NCBI RefSeq assembly: GCF_900104085.1
Contig: NZ_FNLD01000001.1
Location: 999,935 to 1,063,934, forward strand
From: Pseudoxanthomonas sp. CF125
Lineage (GTDB): Bacteria > Pseudomonadota > Gammaproteobacteria > Xanthomonadales > Xanthomonadaceae
DNA length: 64,000 nt
Direction: 5' to 3'
Below are positions 24,873 through 35,200 of this stretch, one piece after another. The position numbers and the translations under genes are program-made. Numbering within the stretch: position 1 is the first letter of the stretch; each line of letters starts with the position of its first letter. The notes beneath the pieces are model-generated. The model did not search any database and was not told the DNA's origin. It saw nothing but the letters and a program-made list of their open reading frames with translations.

Positions 24873-26762
24873 ATGGGGATGGCCAAACGAGTTTCTGTTT
24901 TGCGCGGCGGCGCGCGCGCAAGCGCGAATCCGTACATTCGCACTGCGATCGGCGAACCCGCCGAACCCGTATCGCGTCTGGCGCGCAACGCCAGCCCGAC
25001 TGCGCGGCAGCTCGCGCAGGTCAAGGCCAGGCATGCCAGCCTGTACGGCTATCGCGGTCAACGCGTGCCGGTGGCGGACAAATCGCTGCCCGCGGAAACC
25101 CCGGCTTCCACGGCATCCGAAACCGGACAGCCCGGCGGCCGCACGATGGCCGGCTGGTCGGCGCCCATGCTGATGACACTGGCCAAGGCGCCGTTCGCGG
25201 TGCGCGCGCTCAACAACATGAGCTATGGCGCCACGCCCACCACCATCGCCGAATTCAACGCGCTGGGCAGCACCGATGCGCAGCGCCTGGCCAACTGGGT
25301 GGACTGGCAGCTGGATTGGGGCAACATCAGCGATGCGGCGGTGGACCAGCGGCTGACAGCCGCCGGCTACACCACGCTGGGCAAGAGCCTGGAACAGTTG
25401 TGGAACGACCACGTCAAGGCCGACCCGGTCTACGACGTGCGCATGCGTCCGGCCTGGGAGGTGCAGCGCGCCTCTTATGTGCGCGCTACCTATTCGCGTC
25501 GGCAGCTGCGCGAGATGGTGGTCAATTTCTGGCATGCGCACTTCAACGTGATGGGTACCGATTTCAGCGTCGGGCCGGTGTTCGCGCACTACGACCGCGA
25601 TGTGATCCGCGCCAACGCCACCGGCAATTTCCGCACCATGCTGGAAGCGGTGGCCAAGAGCACGTCGATGCTGTACTTCCTGGACAACCTCAACAACTCG
25701 CGTTCTGGCCCCAACGAGAACTACGCGCGCGAGCTGCTGGAACTGCACACGCTGGGCGCGGAGAACTATCTGGGCTTCATGGATCCGTTCCAGGTGCCGC
25801 CGTGTCCGGAAGATCCGGCCTACCCCATCGGCTACACCGACATCGACGTGTACGAGACCTCGGCAGCATTCACCGGCTGGTCGGCCAAGAACGGGCACTG
25901 GCAGTTCCCCACCGAGAACGACGGCACCTTCGTGTACCGCCAGTCCTGGCACGATGCGGGTCCCAAATTCCTGCTCGGCATGATGGTCTACCCCGAGCAA
26001 CCCGCGCTCAAGGACGGACAGGACGTGTTGAATCGCCTGGCCAGCCACCCGCGCGTGGCCAAGTTCATCTGCAAGAAGCTGATCCGGCGTTTCATCAACG
26101 ACACGCCCTCGCAAAAACTGATCGACAGCGCTGCGGCGATCTTCCGCGCCAATTGGCAGAACCCCAAGCAGATCGAAATCACCCTGCGGCACATCCTGAC
26201 CTCGGACGACATGATCAACAGCTGGGGGCAGAAGAACCGGCGTCCGTTCGAGGCCACGGTCGCGGCGATGCGCGCGCTCGGACAGGACTGGACGCTGCGG
26301 CTGGACCACGGCAAGAGCGACGAATTCATGTGGCGCGCCGGCTTCACCGGCAATGTCGCCTACAACTGGCCAGCACCCAACGGCTACCCGGATACCGCGG
26401 TGGCGTGGTCGGGTTCCAATTCCTATGCGATGACCTGGAAGTTGATCAACTGGCTGACCGAAGCCAGCGATGCCAGCGTACCGCTCAGCCCCATTCTGGC
26501 CACGACCCGCTCCAACGTCGCTACCTGGACGGCCAACAACCTTGTCGATTTCTGGTCGGTCCGGATCCTGGGCTACGCGCTTCCCGCAGCGCGGCGGCAG
26601 GTGCTGGTCAACTTCATGGCCCAGAACGGCAATCCGGCCAGCGACGTGATCGCCGACACCGATACCTGGGCGGCCAGCGATCTGAAGAAACACTACAACC
26701 AGCAACGCCTGCGCAGCATGGTGTCGCTGATCCTGCTTACCCCCGAATTCCTGAGCCGCTGA
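24873..26762 (+). CDS. DUF1800 domain-containing protein
   Basis: 629 residues. After a basic, disordered start of about 95 residues (no clear signal peptide) comes a DUF1800 domain: LNNMSYGATPTTIAEFNALG, the REMVVNFWHAHFNV core, NSRSGPNENYARELLELHTLG and VAKFICKKLIRRFI. Family members are large proteins of unknown chemistry, nearly always encoded next to a DUF1501 protein, as here (10 bases apart). A link to export or surface assembly has been proposed in the literature but the function is not established. The extended basic head of this copy is worth noting. Confidence 0.88.
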   Translation: MGMAKRVSVLRGGARASANPYIRTAIGEPAEPVSRLARNASPTARQLAQVKARHASLYGYRGQRVPVADKSLPAETPASTASETGQPGGRTMAGWSAPMLMTLAKAPFAVRALNNMSYGATPTTIAEFNALGSTDAQRLANWVDWQLDWGNISDAAVDQRLTAAGYTTLGKSLEQLWNDHVKADPVYDVRMRPAWEVQRASYVRATYSRRQLREMVVNFWHAHFNVMGTDFSVGPVFAHYDRDVIRANATGNFRTMLEAVAKSTSMLYFLDNLNNSRSGPNENYARELLELHTLGAENYLGFMDPFQVPPCPEDPAYPIGYTDIDVYETSAAFTGWSAKNGHWQFPTENDGTFVYRQSWHDAGPKFLLGMMVYPEQPALKDGQDVLNRLASHPRVAKFICKKLIRRFINDTPSQKLIDSAAAIFRANWQNPKQIEITLRHILTSDDMINSWGQKNRRPFEATVAAMRALGQDWTLRLDHGKSDEFMWRAGFTGNVAYNWPAPNGYPDTAVAWSGSNSYAMTWKLINWLTEASDASVPLSPILATTRSNVATWTANNLVDFWSVRILGYALPAARRQVLVNFMAQNGNPASDVIADTDTWAASDLKKHYNQQRLRSMVSLILLTPEFLSR

Positions 26763-26772
26763 GGACACTCCC

Positions 26773-28257
26773 ATGAGCGACTACACCCTCACCCGCCGGG
26801 AATTCTTCAAGGGCTGTTGCAGCGCCGCCGTGATCAGCGGCGTAGGCGGTTCGCTGATGTACGCCGACGAAGCATTCGCCGCGGCCAACGAATACGACAC
26901 GGTGGTGCACCTGTTCCTGCGCGGCGGCATGGATGGTTTGAACCTGGTGGTTCCGGTCGATGGCGTGGACCGCACCTTCTACGAAGAAGCGCGGCCCAGC
27001 CTGAAGATAGACGCCACCGGCACGTATGGCGCGTTGCCGCTGACCTTGAGCACCGGCGCGGGCACCGGATTCGGTTTGCACCCTTCGGCCACCGGCCTGC
27101 GCGATCTGTGGAACGACGGCAGGATGGCCATCGTGCACGCCTGCGGCATGGCCACCACGGTCACCCGCAGCCACTTCGACGCGCAGCTGTACATCGACCT
27201 GGGTACGCCGGGCAAGTACGGTTCTCCCAGCGGCTGGATGACGCGCGCCTGGCAGACCCGCGCCGCCAACACGCCGGCGGCCATCATGCCCGCGCTGGGC
27301 GTTTCCGGCACGCAACCGGCGGGGCTGATGGGCGCCACCGATTCGCTGACCATGAGCAATCCGTCGGATTTCCAGCTCAATGCCGGTGCCTACGCCTGGC
27401 AGAAGATACGCTCCGATTCGCCGGCGGGATTCCGCGGCATGAACGAGACCCTGGCCGATCTGTGGACCGGCCAGACCGGCATGGAGATCAACGGCCGCCG
27501 CGCGGATCTGGCGCTGAAGACCATCGGCCAGCAGTCCTTCGCTTCGCTGCCCGCCGGCTGGCCTACCGGCGGGTTCGCCGAGCAGTTGTGGACCATCGCC
27601 CAGAGCATCCGCTTCAACCTGGGCCTGCGCTACGCCACTCTGGATCTGGGCGGTTGGGACACGCACGAGGGCCAGGGCACGGCGGGTAGCGGCTACAACT
27701 ACTATCAGAACAAGATCAACGAACTGTCCGCCGCGCTCGCCGCGTTCTACAGCGAGCTCAACGCCACCGGGCAGATGTCGCGGGTCACGGTGATCGTGCA
27801 ATCGGAGTTCGGTCGCCGCGTGCGCGCCAACGCCAACGGCGGCACAGATCACGGCTACGGCAATCCGATGCTGGTGCTGGGCGGCGCGGTGAACGGTCGC
27901 AGGTTCTACGGCACCTGGCCCGGCCTCAACCCGGAAATCCTCTCCCCCACCTTCGGCGACGTACCGGTGACCACCGACTACCGCCGCGTGGTTTCCGAAA
28001 TCATGATCCGGCGCATGGCCAATCCCAACCTCAGCACGATATTCCCGGGCTACACCGGCTATTCGCCTTTGGGCATCGTGCAAGGTACAGACCTGACCCC
28101 CAAGATCGATGAGGCGGCGACGCTGGCTTCCGTTCCTCCCGCGGCCGCCAGCGTCGCCACGCAGACGGCCGCGAATCCGCAGTCGTCGCGAGCGCCCACA
28201 CCGGAGTGGCAGCAGCGCGGACCGGTGGACCGCACACTGACCCGTCGCGAGCGATAG
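26773..28257 (+). CDS. DUF1501 domain-containing protein, Tat-exported
   Basis: 494 residues. The start LTRREFFKGCCSAAVISGV is a twin-arginine signal (T-R-R-E-F-F), so export of a folded protein is predicted. The mature part is a sulfatase/alkaline-phosphatase-like DUF1501 fold: HLFLRGGMDGLNLVVPVDG, LGLHPSATGLRDLWNDGRMAIVHACG, DLGGWDTHEGQG, VIVQSEFGRRVRANANGGTDHGYGN. The Asp, His and Glu residues in those segments are positioned like metal ligands. A Pro/Ala/Gln-rich tail of about 45 residues follows. Second gene of a pair with DUF1800. Convergent with the autotransporter gene. Confidence 0.88.
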   Translation: MSDYTLTRREFFKGCCSAAVISGVGGSLMYADEAFAAANEYDTVVHLFLRGGMDGLNLVVPVDGVDRTFYEEARPSLKIDATGTYGALPLTLSTGAGTGFGLHPSATGLRDLWNDGRMAIVHACGMATTVTRSHFDAQLYIDLGTPGKYGSPSGWMTRAWQTRAANTPAAIMPALGVSGTQPAGLMGATDSLTMSNPSDFQLNAGAYAWQKIRSDSPAGFRGMNETLADLWTGQTGMEINGRRADLALKTIGQQSFASLPAGWPTGGFAEQLWTIAQSIRFNLGLRYATLDLGGWDTHEGQGTAGSGYNYYQNKINELSAALAAFYSELNATGQMSRVTVIVQSEFGRRVRANANGGTDHGYGNPMLVLGGAVNGRRFYGTWPGLNPEILSPTFGDVPVTTDYRRVVSEIMIRRMANPNLSTIFPGYTGYSPLGIVQGTDLTPKIDEAATLASVPPAAASVATQTAANPQSSRAPTPEWQQRGPVDRTLTRRER

Positions 28258-28262
28258 CGACC

Positions 28263-28286
28263 GTAGGTCGGGGCTACGCCCCCGAC
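28263..28286. repeat. GTCGGGGGCGTAGCCCCGAC hairpin, copy 2 (inverted)
   Basis: Exact reverse complement of 16843-16866, five bases behind the DUF1501 stop and again between convergent gene ends (the autotransporter gene ends at 28363). Confidence 0.8.
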
Positions 28287-28362
28287 GTACGCACACTCCG
28301 AAAGCCCGCATTACGGAGCCGCCCTGCCAACAATGCAGGGCAGTACCCGCTCTTCTCCGCTA

Positions 28363-31300
28363 TCACCAGGTGATACGCAACCCCACATTGCCTTCGACGG
28401 TCTTGCGTTCCCTGTCTGCATCGTCCGCATCGGTGGTGTAGTCCAACACTACGTATGCGCTGATATTGGCGTTGAATTGCACCACCAGGCCGGCGCCCAG
28501 TTCCACCGCATCGAACTGCTGGTCCGTCTCGACGATATCGGTGTTGAAATGCAGGCGATCCTCGCCGCTGAAACCGCGCAGGTAGTTGAGTTTCAGGTAA
28601 GGCTGCAGCAGACCGGCCGAAGTGCTGTAGTCGGCCGACAAGCGCAGGCCGATGCGTCCGGTCAGCGCGTCGTCGGAATCGAAATCCACGCTGGCGAAGT
28701 CGTCCTGCTGCCGGTCCAACGACACGTGCTGCCAGACCAGTTGCGCCTGCGGCTCCAGCGACCAGCGCGAATCTTCGCCCCAGCGGGTCGGATAGCCCAC
28801 CTCCAGCGAAACCGTCACCCCATCGCCCTCCAGATCGATGCCGATGCCGCGCGACGAAGTCGCCTCGCCGTCGTAACGGCTGGCCACGATCACCGCATCC
28901 AGATACGCGCCGCTGGTGCCGATGCGCGTCCAGGACAGGCCCAGGTGGGTATCGTCGAGACGGGTCTGGCCCACTGTCAGATTGTTCCAACCCAAGGCGA
29001 AACCGCGCACGTCGCCATCGGCACGCGTACGGCCTACGAACAGGCCGAAGTGATCGCGCCGCCCGTCGTCGCCTTCGCGGGCGAACAGCTCCACGCCGGC
29101 CTGCACGCCCCACAAGCTTCCATCGAACGTCGGCGCCACCGTGCCCGTCCAACTCTGCTCGGTGTTCTGGCCGATCACGCGACCCCAGGCCGAACGCAGC
29201 GCTCCTTCGCTATCCAACAGCGCCTGCTCGCCTTGGCGTTCGTGGAAAGTGCCCAGCGTGGCCAGCCCCAGTTGATGGACGATGGGCGGCACCACGGCGT
29301 AGGTCGGCGTTTCCACCCGGTATAGCGGAATGACCGTTCCGGTCGCGGGAGTGGCGCCGGGTGTGGGTGGAGTCGGTAGCACCGGTGGCGGCTCGGGACT
29401 TGGCGTGGGCAGCGGTGCGGGATCCTCCGGTACTGGCGGAAGCGGCGGTGGCGGCGCCGGTGGTTCGGCCGGCGGTGGCGCCGTGGGTGGAGCCGGCGGC
29501 GGCGCGGGCGGCACCTCGGGATCCGGATTGTCCGGCACCTCCGGTGGAGGCGGAGGCGGCAATGTCGGCGGCGGCGGTGCGGGCGGTTCCGGCGGCGTGG
29601 GCGGCACCGGGGGAGGTGTCGGTTCAAGGGGATCGGGAGCCGGTGCGGGCGTCGGTGGCGGCGATGCCGGCGGTGCCACCAGGGTCGAACGCAGGTACCA
29701 GTTTTCGGAGGTGCCGCCGGAGACGCCTCCCTTGAAAAGGAAATACTCGAAAGCGCCCGCCGCCACCGGCCCCATCAGCGCGAAAGCGCTGTTGCTGGAA
29801 CTGGCGCCGTTGATGGCTTGGATCACCATGATGCCGTCGAGCAGCGTCGAGCCGCCGCTGCCGTTGAGGTTGATGATCTCCAACCCGGTAGTGCCGCTGG
29901 CGACGCCGCCGGAAATCACCAGTCTGTCGGAGGGAGAACTGTCGTCGCCCAGTTGCGTCTGCAGAAACAACGCCGCGTTGTTGCCGACGTAATTGCCCAC
30001 GATGGTGAAAGTATCCGTTGCGCTGGCCGCGCCATTGGTCAGGTCAATGCGGCCGGCGTTGTTGACGGTGGCCAGTTGTCCGGCGCCGAAAGCCATGAGG
30101 GAAGCACTGGCCCCATTACCGGCGAACAGCGTGCTGCTGGCATCGACGTTCAGCACGCCGGTGCCGCTGGCCGCATCGCCCAGCACCAGATTACCGTCGA
30201 AGGTCAGTTCGGTATCGTTGCCTGCGTTGATGGTTTCCCAGTTGCCGAATCGCGCCACGCCGCCGCTGGTGACGTTGGCGAAGGACAGGCTGTCCACGCC
30301 GTTGCCGCCACTGAGCGAGGGCGTCGCGCCCAGATGGGATTGGTTCAAGTTGCGCAGCGTGGCCGTATCGGTGCCTTCGCCCAGGTCGATCGCACCATAG
30401 ATGACGCCGCCGCCCGCCCATTCGAACGTATCGTCGCCTGCGCTGACACGCACTTCGCCGCGCACCGTGCCGCCGGTGACGGTGATGCTGTCGTTGCCGC
30501 CGCTGACGCTGATGTTGCCGCCGATATAACCGTTGGACAGCCGGATGGTGTCGTTGCCGAAACCGGTGACCAGATTGCCGTCGATGGTGCCGCCGGACAT
30601 ATCGAAGACATTGTCGTCCAGCTTCATGTCCACCCGGCCGATGCGGCCGCCGGTCATGGTCGCGCGGTCGCCGTCTTCGAATGCGCCGACGATGCGGCCG
30701 CCGCTCATGGTGAAGGTGTCCAGGTTGTCGCCTTGCAGCAGAGCTCCGAGCTGACCGCCGCTCATCAGGAATGTATCGATGCCGCTGCCCTGCTGCACTG
30801 TGCCGGTGACCGATCCGGTCCCGCTGATCTCGAACCGGTCCGCGCCATCGCCCTGGTTCACCGCGCTCAACTGGCCAGCGCTGATGATCAGCGTATCGTC
30901 GCCAGCGCCTTGCGCCACCGCCCCGCTGATGGAACCGCCGAGCATTTCAAGGCGATCGTTGCCCGTGCCCGAGGTAACCCCGCCAGTAGCGCCGCTGATG
31001 GTGCCGCGATTGATCAGGGTGCTGCCCGCGCTTCCATTGAACAGCACGCCGATCCCTGCCTGGCTGGCGATCGAACCATCGTTGACGACCGTGTTCGTGC
31101 CGCCGGCGGCACCATCGATGCGGATGCCTGACGAGCCAGCGCCGCTGACGGTGATCGTGCCGTTGTTGGCCAGCGCGTTGCCACTGCCGTTGAGCGACAG
31201 CATGCCGTTTGCATTCGCACCCGTGGTGACGATGCTGCCGCCAACACCATTGGTGAGTGTGTTATTGCTGCCGTTGCTCTGGATGCCGTCCGACGCGCCG

Positions 31301-31707
31301 CCGGCGGTGGCGATGGCACCGGTATTGACGACGGTATTGCCGCTGCCTTCGGCGAAGATGGCATCGAAGGTATCGGCGGCGCTTAGGTTAATGCTGCCGT
31401 CGTTGTTCACCTGGCTCTGGTCGCGCACCTGCACGCCGGGACCTGCTGCGATCTGCAAAGTCGCGCCATCGACGATGTTGACCGTGACGCCGGTGCTGCC
31501 CGCCACCGCCTGCACGCCGGTGGTTTGTGGATTGGGAACGTTGGCGTCGCAGGTGACCGTCTGCCCCGACACCGGCGCCGTCGAATCGCAGCCCGCGTAT
31601 GCGGAAAACGCGGCCGCGCATCCCAGGCCGCCGATGATGCCGGCGCGCGCGCAATGCAACGCCAGAGCGATGCAGGAAGACAAACGGTGTGGCTTCGAAG
31701 TGGCCAT
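28363..31707 (-). CDS. Autotransporter (type V secretion) protein
   Basis: 1114 residues from ATG 31707; an ATG 33 bases upstream is possible. The signal peptide (ALALHCARAGIIGGLGCAAAFSAYA) is followed by a Gly/Ser/Asn/Asp-rich passenger with many short repeats (STLINRGTISG, GNDRLEMLGGSISG, GDDTLIISAGQL, FTMSGGRIVG), typical of a beta-helix. A Pro-rich hinge (encoded at about 29340-29690) links it to an autotransporter beta-domain of about 290 residues (SLWGVQAGVELFA through a final strand VGLRITW with a C-terminal aromatic). The protein displays or releases the passenger outside the cell. Its target is unknown; no protease motif is seen in the passenger. Confidence 0.9.
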   Translation of the reverse strand: MATSKPHRLSSCIALALHCARAGIIGGLGCAAAFSAYAGCDSTAPVSGQTVTCDANVPNPQTTGVQAVAGSTGVTVNIVDGATLQIAAGPGVQVRDQSQVNNDGSINLSAADTFDAIFAEGSGNTVVNTGAIATAGGASDGIQSNGSNNTLTNGVGGSIVTTGANANGMLSLNGSGNALANNGTITVSGAGSSGIRIDGAAGGTNTVVNDGSIASQAGIGVLFNGSAGSTLINRGTISGATGGVTSGTGNDRLEMLGGSISGAVAQGAGDDTLIISAGQLSAVNQGDGADRFEISGTGSVTGTVQQGSGIDTFLMSGGQLGALLQGDNLDTFTMSGGRIVGAFEDGDRATMTGGRIGRVDMKLDDNVFDMSGGTIDGNLVTGFGNDTIRLSNGYIGGNISVSGGNDSITVTGGTVRGEVRVSAGDDTFEWAGGGVIYGAIDLGEGTDTATLRNLNQSHLGATPSLSGGNGVDSLSFANVTSGGVARFGNWETINAGNDTELTFDGNLVLGDAASGTGVLNVDASSTLFAGNGASASLMAFGAGQLATVNNAGRIDLTNGAASATDTFTIVGNYVGNNAALFLQTQLGDDSSPSDRLVISGGVASGTTGLEIINLNGSGGSTLLDGIMVIQAINGASSSNSAFALMGPVAAGAFEYFLFKGGVSGGTSENWYLRSTLVAPPASPPPTPAPAPDPLEPTPPPVPPTPPEPPAPPPPTLPPPPPPEVPDNPDPEVPPAPPPAPPTAPPPAEPPAPPPPLPPVPEDPAPLPTPSPEPPPVLPTPPTPGATPATGTVIPLYRVETPTYAVVPPIVHQLGLATLGTFHERQGEQALLDSEGALRSAWGRVIGQNTEQSWTGTVAPTFDGSLWGVQAGVELFAREGDDGRRDHFGLFVGRTRADGDVRGFALGWNNLTVGQTRLDDTHLGLSWTRIGTSGAYLDAVIVASRYDGEATSSRGIGIDLEGDGVTVSLEVGYPTRWGEDSRWSLEPQAQLVWQHVSLDRQQDDFASVDFDSDDALTGRIGLRLSADYSTSAGLLQPYLKLNYLRGFSGEDRLHFNTDIVETDQQFDAVELGAGLVVQFNANISAYVVLDYTTDADDADRERKTVEGNVGLRITW

Positions 31708-32279
31708 GGTGGCGTCCCCAAGTTCGATGAACGAACCCACCAGGCGCGGCGGGCATCCAGCTACGCGTCTCGCACTGCAACGACGACAACTTGGATACCT
31801 CGGCCAACTTTGCCGAGCCGCATCCCTTACTTAACCTAAGTAAACCAGAAATTATTCAAGCACAAGTGGCAATGTCGGCGACAAGTCCGATTTCGCAGCG
31901 TATCTGCGCTAATTTCACTCGGCGTTGATTTTCTTGAATACGCCATGCGGTGTTCGGATCACCATTCGCATGGAATGCGGGTCGCACTGATCGGCGGTTC
32001 CGCGACTTCGAATCGATCAAGCGATTCTCGATCCACCGCGCCCATTCTCCCTGCGACGAGCGCTGCGCTGGTCTTTTGCCTCTGCCTTTCCGGCTTATCC
32101 ACGACATTGCCGCCGCATGCGTTGGCCGATACGTCTGCGGCACCGCGTTGATTGAAGTTAAGCCTGTGATGGACGCTGGTTGGGAGGGGGAGATCCGCAG
32201 TGCAGGCATGCGGGGCGCGCGGCGTGCGGGATGCGCATGGCACGCGCCCTTCCCCTCAACATGCGCGGAGGATCTTCGC
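31708..32279. promoter_or_regulatory. Divergent intergenic region with small inverted repeat
   Basis: 570 bases between the divergent autotransporter and protease genes. The more AT-rich patch holds ttactta-acc-taagtaa (31827-31843), a 7-3-7 inverted repeat that could be an operator. A short plus-strand frame (31945-32151) has a hydrophobic stretch ALVFCLCLSGLSTTL but no ribosome-binding site and is left uncalled. Confidence 0.4.
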
Positions 32280-35200
32280 ATGACTCATGCACTCGGGCGC
32301 GTCGTCGCCGACGGACGTACTTTCACCCACAGCAGCGGACTCGACCTGACTCCCGGCCCCGGCCCGCTGGGCACGCCGCGATTCGTATTCCTGCACTTCG
32401 ATTCGGTGGTACTCAATGGCGGCGCGCGTCTGGAGGTGGCGCTGGGCTACGACACCGATGTGTTCACTTCCGCTTCCGGCAACGAATTCTGGTCGCGTCC
32501 GGTCAATGCGATCAACACGCCGATCACCATGCGTATCGTCGGCGGCACCGGCAGCGCGCGTCTGCTCGAATTCGGCAGCGGCGAACCCACCGAAACCGCC
32601 AACCCGCCTGGCACTTCGACCGGCAGCCGATCCAATCCAGATCCGTTCTTGAACAGCAATCCGTACCAGGAGCCGATCTACGAAACGCGATTGAAATGCC
32701 ACCCCACCTTCGAGTGGCGCAATGCGCGCTGTTCGTTGCCGACCGTGCCCGATGCGGTGCGCGACAAGGTGCGGGCCGCGACCGGCATCATCGTGGAAGC
32801 GCACGATTTCGATGCCGCCGGCCACGGCGGACACGTCAGCAGCTGCAGCGGCACCCTGATTGCGGGCGATCTGTTCTTGACCGCGCGCCACTGCCTGGTC
32901 GATGCGGCCGGCCGCGACGTACGCAGCGCTTCGGTCACTTTCGACTACGAGACCAATTGCGACGGCAGCCGACCTGCAGGCCACAATCCGCGCTTCTTCA
33001 AAGTCGTCGAAGAAGTCGCTGCAGGTTCAGCCGCCAATGGTTCCAACCCGCCAAGCAGCAGCGACTGGGTTGTGGTGCGTCTGGACGCCGCGCCTGGCGA
33101 ATTGCCGGCGCCGCTGGAAATGCGCGACGCCGGGCTGATGTCGGGCGAAACCGTGTTCACCATGCACCACCCGACCGGCGCGGTGAAGAAAACCCAGGAA
33201 GGCGTGCATGGCGGCGGCACGAACATCGTCGGATTCGATTATTGCGGCGGCAGTTCTGGCTCGTCGTTGTTCGACAGCAGTGGGCGTCTGGTCGGCGGCC
33301 CGCTCAGTGTCGGTCCGGTCGGCAACGCCTGCACGGTGACGTATGCGCCACTGGCCAACGTCAAGTCCGGTTTGAACAACCCGCCGGTTCCAGCAGTGCC
33401 ATTGGACGTCATGATCGTGTTCGACCGTTCCGGCAGCATGGCCGGCAGCGCTCCGCCTATCGGCCGCAGCAAGCTGGAGGAAGCGCAGGACGCAGCTTCG
33501 TTGTTCGTGCAGCTGGTGCGCGAAGGCGCGGGCGATCGCCTGGGCATGGTGACCTTCAGTTCCGCCGCGGGCCTGGACCGGCCGATGGGATTGGCGGCGA
33601 CGGTGAAGCCGCTGCTGGTCGGTCCGGCGCCTTTCACCAGCGGCCAGATAGGCGCTATCGCTCCGGGTGGTGCGACCAGTATTGGCGCCGGCATCGGCAT
33701 TGGGCAGCTGGGTTTCGGTTCGGGATCCGGCAACACGAAAGCCATGCTGCTGCTAACGGATGGTTTGCAGAACACTGCGCCGATGGTCGAGGAGGTGGAA
33801 GGATTCCTGGGCTCTACCAAGTTGAACGTGATCGGTTTCGGTTCCGATGCGGACATCGACGGCCCCTTGCTCAATCGCGTCGCGCACCAGCATGGCGGCC
33901 ACTTCACCCGCGCACTGGATGGCCTGGGTTTGCGCAAGTTCTTCGGCCTGAGCTTCGGCAACATCTTCGAGAATGGCGCGCTAACCGATCCCGAGCATGT
34001 GCTGGGCAAGAACCAGTCGGAGTCGCAGCCGCACGTATTCCAGGTCTGCGGCGAAGAACACATCACCGTGGTGCTGGGCTGGGACGATCTGCAGGCGCCG
34101 TTGCGCGCGCGCGTCTACACGCCTTCCGGAAAACTGGTAGCAGCCGGCAAGCGTGCGCGCGAAGTGCGCGGGCGCAGTTGGGTATTCTGGAAGATCCCGC
34201 TGCCGTACGAAGGCGAGCGCGACGGAGCATGGAAGCTGATCGTCGATCGCGTTCCGCCGATTGTGATCGGCCTGTCCAAGCGCGCCGCCGCTGCGGCAGC
34301 CGCAACGCAGCAGTTCCCTTCGGATGTTCGCTACTTCTACCTGGTTACGGCCATTGGCGGTCCCAAGTTGAGTTACCTGGGTTCGCCACGCCATATCTAC
34401 ACCGGCGACGTCATCCATCCGCGCGTGGGCCTGCACTATCCCAACGGCACGGTGCCCGCGGATGCCGAAGTGGAGTTGATCGTCGATGCTCCGACCATCG
34501 CGCTGGGGCGGCTGACCAGCGAAGCCGGCCTGCGTCCGCCCATCACTTCGGGCGATGTGGTGGATGGTTTCCATGCCACGCTCAAGAGCATCGCCAGCAG
34601 CAACGGTGGCGCACTGCCCGTCGGCACTACCACCGTGCACCTGCCGATGTTCGATGATGGCGCCCACGACGACGGCGCGATGGAAGCCGACGGAGTATTC
34701 AACCATCCGTTGAAGGACTTCACCCGGGCCGAGGGCACCTACAGCTTCCGTGCGCTGGCCCGCTACGGGCAGGGTTGCCGTGCCACGCGCGAAATCCATT
34801 GGGCCGTCCATGTACAACCGGGCATAGACCCGGACAACACGGATGTCACTCTGGTGGATGTCACCGACATCGACGGCGGCCAGCGCGGCACGCTGGTGCT
34901 GGTGCCGCACGATCGCTACGACAATCCGCTGGGGCCAGGACGTGGCGACTGTTTCACTGTCACGCCGCTTCCCGGTGTAGAAGTGGTCGGTCCGGTAAAG
35001 GATGCCGGCGATGGCAGCTACACCGTCGTGGTGGTGTGGGACCCGGACAACGCCACGCCCGGCGTGGTCGTGCAGCAACCCGATCGGCCGCCGGTGCCGG
35101 TGGTGCCGGGCGGATATCCGCCAAGCGACTGTCGCCCCGACTGCAACGACGCGGCCGGCGATTTGCTGGATTGCCTGGGATTGCATGACCCCAACGTCAA

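Noticed and set aside
31945-32151. Possible small secreted peptide (68 codons) in the divergent region
   Set aside because: Has a hydrophobic stretch followed by ALADTSA, but no ribosome-binding site and a long Arg/Ser-rich head; too weak to call.
31950-32279. In-frame extension of the protease-VWA gene to 31950
   Set aside because: Extension lacks a signal peptide and family character; ggagga at 32267 marks ATG 32280 as the start.
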